Source: Pseudomonadota bacterium
Lineage (GTDB): Bacteria > Myxococcota_A > UBA796 > SXON01
Assembly (NCBI GenBank): GCA_005778355.1
Contig: SXON01000117.1
Coordinates: forward strand, 1-34,957
Direction of reading: 5' to 3'
Length of the DNA: 34,957 bases
The notes beneath the pieces were generated by a model that saw only the letters and a list, made by a program, of their open reading frames with translations, was not told where the DNA came from and did not search any database. Of the stretch, positions 15,026-20,496 are shown piece after piece (position 1 is the stretch's first letter; each line of letters begins with the position of its first letter). Made by a program: the position numbers and the translations under genes.

Positions 15026-15765
15026 GTCTGCGTGCCTTTCGCGGTAGACGCGTCACCACGAGGTTTCGGACAGCGGGCCAGGCGGGGCACGGCCTCGGCG
15101 AGGATGTCGCGCTCCGTCTCGTCTAGCGGCGGGGGCGACCAGGAGGCCATCTCGTCGAGCACGCCCAGCAGTTCCTTGCGCATGCGGCTCTGGGGGCGAG
15201 TGAGGCGGTTGTAGGCCGTCTTCACATCGTCCGCCGCGTCGATGCCGAGTAGCGCACAGTCGTGCTGGTTGATCTCGTGCAGCGTGGCGGGCCCGTGGTG
15301 CCAGCGCTTGCAGGTGGCCCAGGCGGTGGCGAGCTCGGCCTTGTAGCGTTCCTCGCGGAGGTCGATGGCCGACTCGACCAGCCGCTCGAGCAGCGCGGCA
15401 ACCTCGGCGTCGTGCAGGGGCGAGCTTCGCTCTGGCTTGTCGTCGCCGCGGGGCGCGCGCTCCTTTCCTGGCCGGGACAGGCTGAGCATCCGCCAGTACA
15501 GCAAGCGACGCAAGAAGCCCCACGGTCGCTCGATTGGCTCCGGGTACATCCCGGCGTGGATCCGGTGGTACACCTCCTCGGTGGCGCGGTCGACGGCCGC
15601 CTCGCGCATCTCCCGGGAGAAGCTCGACAGCGTCTGGGCGATGCGGGGGATGGCAAGGATCACCACCTCCGCCGCCGCCTGGTCGAAGGGGTCGCGTCGC
15701 CATCGCTCGAACGCGACCCGCAACGTTTCCCATTCTAAGCGCCGGAGCTCGTCGTCTCCGCTCAC
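15022..15765 (-). CDS. Divergent sigma-70-like (ECF-type) factor
   Basis: A 247-residue protein. Residues about 15-105 resemble sigma region 2: AFERWRRDPF, then MREAAVDRATEEVYHRIH (where ECF factors have the DAEDLVQETFLRLW helix), then RPWGFLRRLLYWRMLSLSRP (the fxaWLyrIarNxxxDxxRr core). After a charged linker, VKTAYNRLTRPQSRMRKEL near the C-terminus matches the recognition helix of sigma region 4 (VksrlxRArkrLrexL). Such factors direct RNA polymerase to promoters with GTC-containing -10 boxes, and ten such sites occur in this locus. GTG at 15765 overlaps the DUF3800 stop as GTGA; upstream ATGs (15783, 15807) would overlap that gene by up to 46 nt. No classical anti-sigma gene is adjacent. 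Alternative: another HTH regulator. Confidence 0.65.
   Translation of the reverse strand: MSGDDELRRLEWETLRVAFERWRRDPFDQAAAEVVILAIPRIAQTLSSFSREMREAAVDRATEEVYHRIHAGMYPEPIERPWGFLRRLLYWRMLSLSRPGKERAPRGDDKPERSSPLHDAEVAALLERLVESAIDLREERYKAELATAWATCKRWHHGPATLHEINQHDCALLGIDAADDVKTAYNRLTRPQSRMRKELLGVLDEMASWSPPPLDETERDILAEAVPRLARCPKPRGDASTAKGTQT
15044..15072 (-). promoter_or_regulatory. Locus-type promoter motif 6 (upstream of the 348-residue protein and Lon-like protease)
   Basis: On the minus strand, TGTCCG (15072-15067), 17-nt spacer, GTCTAC (15049-15044), both exact; the -10 box ends 18 nt before the ATG at 15025. It lies inside the 3' end of the sigma-like gene, so it would drive the downstream unknown and protease genes separately from the DUF3800-sigma pair. 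Confidence 0.65.
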
Positions 15766-16736
15766 GACAACACCCCGATCCATGCCGTTGCCTGCTGGCC
15801 GATCCATGCCCTTCTTCCCCCTGTGACCGGGAGAGGATTGTCACCGTTTGCCACGGCGACAAGGGCCTCGTGGGCGCGACCCGCGGCGGTGAAGGTCGGG
15901 AGGGGCTCGCCGCGCGTCGCCGGGGTCGAGAGCTCGGCGGCGAGGTGCCACTGGGAGTCCGCGTGGCCCACGACGCTGCCCCAGTCGGAGATGACGCCGT
16001 CGCAGGTGGCCACGAAGTAGCTGTTGGACACCGTGTCGGCGAGCACCACGCCGGCGCACTTGCCGTCGTACTTCTCCACCCGCTCGGCCACGAAGCGCAC
16101 GCGATCGCCCCCGGGCAGGCGCCCGGTGACGGCGTCGGCCACCTGCGCGAGCAGCGCCGGGCTGAGGTCGGTGGACGTGCCGAGGTCGTCGTGCACGACG
16201 TTTCGCGTGGCCACGTGCGCGCTGACGACCACGTCGGCGCCGGGCTCGCGGACGAGCAGGACCACGCGGGTGAGCAGGGCCGCGAGCGCCTCGACGTAGG
16301 CGTCGCCGCGCACCTGCCCGTAGCGGAGGGCGCGGCAGTGGCCCTCGCGGTCGCTCGACGCGCCCAGCACCACGACCCGCGCGCCGGTGAGGCCGGGCGT
16401 CCGCTTCAACACGTCGGCGAGACCCCCGCGGTAGCCGGCCAGCCGCGCCTCGGTGGCGGGGGCGTCTTCCCGCCGGAGGGCACGCGCCGCGTCGGGTGAG
16501 AGCTCCACGTCGCCCTCGTCGAGCCCCTTGCGGAACTTCTCGGCGGACTTGAGCGTCCAGGCATGCGGCGGCGAGACGATGCCCGGCGCGGCGGCGGCCA
16601 CCTGCCCGGCGAGCTGCCTCTCGAGCGTGGGTGTCCAGCGGCGCTCCACCAGCAGGCCGGCGGCGAGCGCGTCGGGGTGGCCCCGGTCGAAGGATCCGGA
16701 CTCGTCGACGAACAGTGTCCAGTGGGTGACGGGCAC
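15762..16736 (-). CDS. DUF3800-like protein
   Basis: A 324-residue protein that begins HWTLFVDESGSF, the N-terminal DESG signature of DUF3800 proteins (D11-E12-S13-G14), and later has a VLADTVSNSYF segment where that family keeps a second conserved Asp (LADxv). DUF3800 is predicted to have an RNase H-like fold and often sits in defence and mobile-element loci; nuclease activity is inferred, not proven. The start is GTG at 16736; no better ATG is nearby. It opens the leftward operon and its stop overlaps the sigma-like start as GTGA. It is divergent from the membrane protein at 16838, and the 101-nt gap holds a locus-type motif facing the other way. I see no clear motif facing this gene. Confidence 0.78.
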   Translation of the reverse strand: MPVTHWTLFVDESGSFDRGHPDALAAGLLVERRWTPTLERQLAGQVAAAAPGIVSPPHAWTLKSAEKFRKGLDEGDVELSPDAARALRREDAPATEARLAGYRGGLADVLKRTPGLTGARVVVLGASSDREGHCRALRYGQVRGDAYVEALAALLTRVVLLVREPGADVVVSAHVATRNVVHDDLGTSTDLSPALLAQVADAVTGRLPGGDRVRFVAERVEKYDGKCAGVVLADTVSNSYFVATCDGVISDWGSVVGHADSQWHLAAELSTPATRGEPLPTFTAAGRAHEALVAVANGDNPLPVTGGRRAWIGQQATAWIGVLS

Positions 16737-16790
16737 GCGAATCCTGGCTGGGGGAACACCGCCTGTCTATCCGGGCGGTCTGGACCTGCC

Positions 16791-16819
16791 TGTCCGATTG
16801 CCGAACGACGGCGGTCTAA
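16791..16819 (+). promoter_or_regulatory. Locus-type promoter motif 7 (upstream of membrane protein 1)
   Basis: TGTCCG at 16791-16796, 17-nt spacer, GTCTAA at 16814-16819 (last base differs from GTCTAC), 18 nt before the ATG at 16838. Confidence 0.62.
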
Positions 16820-16837
16820 CCGGCCGAGGCATCACCG

Positions 16838-17986
16838 ATGTTCGACTTCCTCCGCCGCCTGTTCAACCCGCCCGCCCCCTCCGCCGAGCCGCCTCGCCTG
16901 CCGTCGCCCGCCCCGAGCGAGGGCTCGCTGATGCAGATGCAGACGGTGTTCCCCGGCCAGGCGAAAGACGCCATCCTCCTGTTCAACACCGCGCTCATCC
17001 AGATGGGCCGCGACCTCGTGGGGGCCCTGCCCGCGCCCACCCGCCAGATCATCGAGCACGTAGACCAGATGGCCCTCGCGCAGGGCGAGGCCTGGTCGGC
17101 CGAGGCGACCAACGCCGAGAAGTTCGGTAGCGACGCCCGCAGCGAGGCCTTCCGGGGCGAGACCGACTCGGAGTACGACCGGGCATGGATGCGCCGTGAC
17201 GAGGCGGACGAGGCGCTCAGGTCGGCACAGGCGGCCAGTGACGCGATCGCCCCGGTGTCGACGGCGGCGGTGGGCCCGGCCTTCTTCCTGGCCTTCATCG
17301 GTGGCCTCGCGGGGGCGGTGGTGATCAACCCCACGGTGCACCTGGTGATGAGCGGCAGCTTCCAGCGCACCGTCGGCGCCAACTACGTCACTGCCGCCGT
17401 GGGGGTCGCCTCGCTGATGCTGGGCCTGGTGCCGCCCCTCTTGGCGATGAGCGCCGCCCTGGCGCGCGCCCACTGGGGCAAGATCGTGGGGCTCGGCGTG
17501 CTCGAGCTGGCCTGCATCGCCTTTCTCGCCTGGGCCCGCTACCTGCTGCTCGGATCGCTGCCGCCGAGCCCCAGCACCACGCAGGCCGAGATCGACTACC
17601 TCGCGCAAGACGGCGTGGCCCGGAGCAGCCTGATGCTCGCCTTCGAGGCGCTCATCATCGTGGTGGTGACCGGCATCGGCGCGCAGGTGTCGGTGGTGCT
17701 TGCCCAGTGGGACCGCAAGCACCAGGTTGACAAGAACCTCGAGGCTGCCCGCGCCACGCTCGATGCGCGAGCCGCCCGGTGTGAAGACGTGCAACGTCGG
17801 CGCCTCGCCGATCACCGCGCGATGGTCGATCGCGACGTGGCCGCCGCCCGTGGGGAGAAGGTGCGCAAGCTGGCTCACGGTCTCATCTGGCAGGGCGTGA
17901 TGGAGCAGTGCCAGGCCAACAGCGACCTGCTCAACGATGCGCCCCGCGCGGCCGTGGGCGAGCGGCCGGCCTCGGAGCCCAATTGA
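16838..17986 (+). CDS. Multi-pass membrane protein with cytoplasmic coiled-coil tail (membrane protein 1)
   Basis: A 382-residue protein of no family I recognise. A Pro/Ser-rich N-terminus is followed by an amphipathic helical region (about 30-135) and four hydrophobic segments near residues 140-163, 183-210, 217-240 and 266-290. The last 90 residues are Arg/Ala/Asp-rich and form a probable coiled coil (KNLEAARATLDARAARCEDVQRRR, split as AARATLDARAARCEDVQ). There is no cleavable signal peptide, and it should sit in the inner membrane with both long ends on one side. It starts 18 nt after a locus-type promoter motif. The next gene also encodes coiled coil plus membrane segments, so the two may form one membrane complex, perhaps anchoring the ATPases or the vWA protein. 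Confidence 0.85.
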   Translation: MFDFLRRLFNPPAPSAEPPRLPSPAPSEGSLMQMQTVFPGQAKDAILLFNTALIQMGRDLVGALPAPTRQIIEHVDQMALAQGEAWSAEATNAEKFGSDARSEAFRGETDSEYDRAWMRRDEADEALRSAQAASDAIAPVSTAAVGPAFFLAFIGGLAGAVVINPTVHLVMSGSFQRTVGANYVTAAVGVASLMLGLVPPLLAMSAALARAHWGKIVGLGVLELACIAFLAWARYLLLGSLPPSPSTTQAEIDYLAQDGVARSSLMLAFEALIIVVVTGIGAQVSVVLAQWDRKHQVDKNLEAARATLDARAARCEDVQRRRLADHRAMVDRDVAAARGEKVRKLAHGLIWQGVMEQCQANSDLLNDAPRAAVGERPASEPN

Positions 17987-17991
17987 GCGAC

Positions 17992-18020
17992 TGTCCGGAA
18001 CCTTCGGCCCCGCCGTCTAC
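17992..18020 (+). promoter_or_regulatory. Locus-type promoter motif 8 (upstream of membrane protein 2)
   Basis: TGTCCG at 17992-17997, 17-nt spacer, GTCTAC at 18015-18020, both exact, 15 nt before the ATG at 18036. It begins 5 nt after the stop of membrane protein 1. A strong Shine-Dalgarno (AGGAGG, 18026-18031) follows it. Confidence 0.68.
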
Positions 18021-18035
18021 CCGCCAGGAGGGAAA

Positions 18036-18770
18036 ATGAGCCTGCCCCGGATCGCCCGAGACCCCGCCACCGACGGCCCCGCCGACGGCCGCGAGCTGCA
18101 AGCCGAGCTATTGGACGCCCGTCGCAAGCGGGCGCGCGAGGCCGCGGAGCGCCGCGACGCCGAGTCTACGCGGCAGCGCGAGGCGGAGGCCCGGCGCAAG
18201 TTGGAGGATCTCTACCGTCGCCTCGGCGAGGTGCCTGTGGAGGAGGCGGCGCCCGACCCCCGCAAGGTGGCCATGGCCCAGCTCGCCGCGAGTGTCGGTT
18301 TCACCGTGGCGGGGGCCGTGTCGGCGCACACGCTCCTGCAGTTCGACTCCATCCTGGCGGCCTTCGCGCTCTTCTGCCTCGCGACGGGCCTCCTCTTCGC
18401 CCTGCTGGGTGCGGCCTGGAACACCCACCTGTCGCGGCGCACCTACTGGCGACGGCTGGCCTGGGGTTGGGCGCTGGTCTGGCTGGTGGCCTTCGTCGCC
18501 TCGAGCGGCCTGCGCGGCTTCCTGGAGCTCTACCAGTTCGGCGCGGGTCCGATGCTGCTCGCGAGCTTCCTCGCGGCAGCGGTGGCGGTCGCGGCGGCCG
18601 TGGGCGCCGCGCACCACGTGGACGCCGAGGCGCGCCGTGTGTCACAGAACGAGGCCAGTCGCCGCGAGCGCGAGGGTCTTGGCCGGCAGATCGCGTCGCT
18701 GGGCGGCGCTCAGCCGAGCGCGGTCGCCACGATACTGGCCACTTCCCCCGGCGCGAGCCTGGAACCGTAG
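18036..18770 (+). CDS. Coiled-coil multi-pass membrane protein (membrane protein 2)
   Basis: A 244-residue protein. Residues 20-70 are a highly charged coiled coil (RKRAREAAERRDAES then QREAEARRKLEDLYRR), followed by four hydrophobic segments near 85-107, 109-131, 143-161 and 172-192, and a short charged tail. ATG at 18036 is chosen because an excellent Shine-Dalgarno (AGGAGG) sits 4 nt upstream and the promoter motif lies just before it. The gene's last 61 nt overlap the end of the convergent DHH-motif gene. I recognise no family. Shared design with membrane protein 1 suggests a paired membrane assembly. Confidence 0.83.
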   Translation: MSLPRIARDPATDGPADGRELQAELLDARRKRAREAAERRDAESTRQREAEARRKLEDLYRRLGEVPVEEAAPDPRKVAMAQLAASVGFTVAGAVSAHTLLQFDSILAAFALFCLATGLLFALLGAAWNTHLSRRTYWRRLAWGWALVWLVAFVASSGLRGFLELYQFGAGPMLLASFLAAAVAVAAAVGAAHHVDAEARRVSQNEASRREREGLGRQIASLGGAQPSAVATILATSPGASLEP

Positions 18771-19612
18771 TTCCAGGGCGAACCCCCGACTTCCCGGCGG
18801 CCGCCCCAGTTCTCCATCCCTGGGCGGGCCTCCGGACCGAGCGCGGGCGCGCCACGCGCGAACTCGGCGGCGGCGAGCGCGCCGAGGACCGGCCGCATGT
18901 CGGGGGGATCGGCGAGGAAGGGGTTCTGTCCCATGGTGTAGCGGGGGCCGCCCCGGGGGTGCCGCTCGGCCACCACGGCGGCGCGACACTCCGGGCGCGC
19001 GGCGTACCATGCGTCCGGGCGCACCGGGGTTCGCCAGCCGCGTCGCAGGTCGACCAAGAGAACGCCGCCGTGCATCGAGAGGCGACCCTCGGCCTCGGCC
19101 CGGGCGACCAGGGGTGCCCAGGGCGGGGCGGCACGGCCGGGGAACGGGCCGGGAAGAGCTCGAAGGATGTCGCGACAGAGCCGCGAGAAGCGGCCCGATC
19201 GCCGTGCGGGTGACACGGCGGCAAGCTCGGTGGCCACGTGGTTGTCGAGACGTTCGCCCAGCCGATTGGCACGCCCGCCGTGCCCCGGGTGGGGGCGGAG
19301 GTGGTCGCAATGATGGGACGCGCACTCGAGCACCGCTCTCGCCCCCGGGGAGAGCCGCGAGGGCCCCCCGGCGAGGAGCGCCACCACGCTGGCGAGCGCG
19401 TCGGTGTCGGCCAGCGTGGTGCCGATGCCATCGAAGCCCTCGAGGTCGAAGGCGGAGGGGAGGGTGTCGAGGTTGATGCGCTCGCCCGTCTGGTGGTGGT
19501 CCCAGGTGATCTCGGCCCCGGGGACGGCGCCATCCACCGAGATGAACCGGCGGCAGTCCCCGGGCACCTGCTCGGGGCGCGTGGCGACGAAGACGCGCGG
19601 GCGACGGGCCAT
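18710..19612 (-). CDS. DHH-motif protein, possible phosphoesterase-like
   Basis: A 300-residue protein. The N-terminal half has motifs that could bind metal: ISVDG, WDHHQTGE (a DHH-type motif, about residues 37-44), GTTLADTDALASVVALL (about 64-80) and ECASHHCDHL. In the DHH phosphoesterase superfamily a DHH motif and scattered Asp residues bind Mn and cleave phosphoesters such as oligonucleotides, cyclic dinucleotides or pyrophosphate. The match here rests mainly on the DHH motif and the following TxaDtD segment, so the family is uncertain. The C-terminal half is unfamiliar, with WRTPVRPDAW and PRYTMGQNPF. It faces away from the vWA gene, and its 3' end overlaps membrane protein 2 by 61 nt. 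No locus-type promoter motif is seen in front of it. Confidence 0.7.
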   Translation of the reverse strand: MARRPRVFVATRPEQVPGDCRRFISVDGAVPGAEITWDHHQTGERINLDTLPSAFDLEGFDGIGTTLADTDALASVVALLAGGPSRLSPGARAVLECASHHCDHLRPHPGHGGRANRLGERLDNHVATELAAVSPARRSGRFSRLCRDILRALPGPFPGRAAPPWAPLVARAEAEGRLSMHGGVLLVDLRRGWRTPVRPDAWYAARPECRAAVVAERHPRGGPRYTMGQNPFLADPPDMRPVLGALAAAEFARGAPALGPEARPGMENWGGRREVGGSPWNYGSRLAPGEVASIVATALG

Positions 19613-19649
19613 CCGGTCGTGTACGACGCCGGCCCTGCCCTGGCAACGC

Positions 19650-19678
19650 TGTCCGGAAGGATGCCGGGGCCCGTCTAG
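19650..19678 (+). promoter_or_regulatory. Locus-type promoter motif 9 (upstream of the vWA gene)
   Basis: TGTCCG at 19650-19655, 17-nt spacer, GTCTAG at 19673-19678 (last base differs), 18 nt before the ATG at 19697, with Shine-Dalgarno GGAGGA at 19684-19689 between. Confidence 0.63.
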
Positions 19679-19696
19679 GTCGTGGAGGAACTGCCC

Positions 19697-20446
19697 ATGA
19701 ATCGATGGATCGTCACCTTGTCCGCGTGTGCCGTCGTGGGTGCCGCGGCGCTGGTGGGTCGCCACGCGGCCCGGAGCCAGCCCCCGGCCGCCCTCGCGGT
19801 CGCGCAGCCGCCCTCCGTGCCCCGGGTGCGCGCACGCGACATCGCCATCCTCGTGGACCGCAGCCGCTCGGTGGAGGACGGCAAGGGCTCGGCCTGCCGA
19901 CAGCTCGTGTCCGCGTACACCCACGCGGTGAAGATGCCGGGGGTCAGCGATCAGAGCCGCGTGCAGGCCTTTCTCACCGGTGACGGGCAGGGCGATTTGA
20001 TGCCCGCCCTCGGGGATCCGCTCCGGGTGCCGCTCCTCGAGGGCGGCGAGTTCGTGGAGAAGGACAGGATTCTCCTCGACACGGCAACCCGCGAGGTGGC
20101 AGCCGCGTGCCTCGCGGCCATGGCTGGGAAGGACGTGACGCCCGTGTACGCCAGCCTGAAGGCGGTCGTGCAGCAGATGAAGCACGACTGGGGCTGCGGC
20201 GCCGCGCGCGAGTGTTCGCTCTTGGTGGTCGGAGACCTGCAAGACACCGCAGAGAAGGGGCTCTCGCGGGTCCTTGCCGGCAAGAAGGGCGACCTCCCGC
20301 CTGCTGTGGACACCGGCGGCATCGAGGTTCGCGCCTGTGGCTACGGCCAGACCAACGTGAAGATGCCGGACGACCGCGTGAAACGGACCCTCGACACCTG
20401 GTCGCAGCTCGTGCCTGGCATCGTGATCGTCCCGAGCTGCGCGTGA
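19697..20446 (+). CDS. Membrane-anchored or exported vWA-like protein
   Basis: A 249-residue protein. Residues 5-21 are a hydrophobic signal anchor (WIVTLSACAVVGAAALVG) after a short basic start, followed by a Pro/Ala linker. The rest resembles a von Willebrand A domain: DIAILVDRSRSV has the MIDAS motif D54-x-S56-x-S58, a later SLLVVGDLQDT strand fits the conserved Asp position, and Cys pairs (CLAAMAG, WGCGAARECS) suggest export. vWA domains bind partner proteins through a metal ion. ATG at 19697 is preferred over one at 19682 because GGAGGA lies 7 nt upstream. It precedes ATPase copy 2, with only a promoter motif between. Its place in the regulon recalls vWA-PP2C partnerships in stress and conflict loci. 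Confidence 0.82.
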   Translation: MNRWIVTLSACAVVGAAALVGRHAARSQPPAALAVAQPPSVPRVRARDIAILVDRSRSVEDGKGSACRQLVSAYTHAVKMPGVSDQSRVQAFLTGDGQGDLMPALGDPLRVPLLEGGEFVEKDRILLDTATREVAAACLAAMAGKDVTPVYASLKAVVQQMKHDWGCGAARECSLLVVGDLQDTAEKGLSRVLAGKKGDLPPAVDTGGIEVRACGYGQTNVKMPDDRVKRTLDTWSQLVPGIVIVPSCA

Positions 20447-20447
20447 C

Positions 20448-20476
20448 TGTCCGCTTCCCGCCGTCGCCCCGTCCAC
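20448..20476 (+). promoter_or_regulatory. Locus-type promoter motif 10 (upstream of ATPase copy 2)
   Basis: TGTCCG at 20448-20453, beginning 2 nt after the vWA stop codon, 17-nt spacer, GTCCAC at 20471-20476 (one mismatch), 20 nt before the ATG at 20497. Confidence 0.58.
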
Positions 20477-20496
20477 CCCGCTGGAGTTCTCAACCC

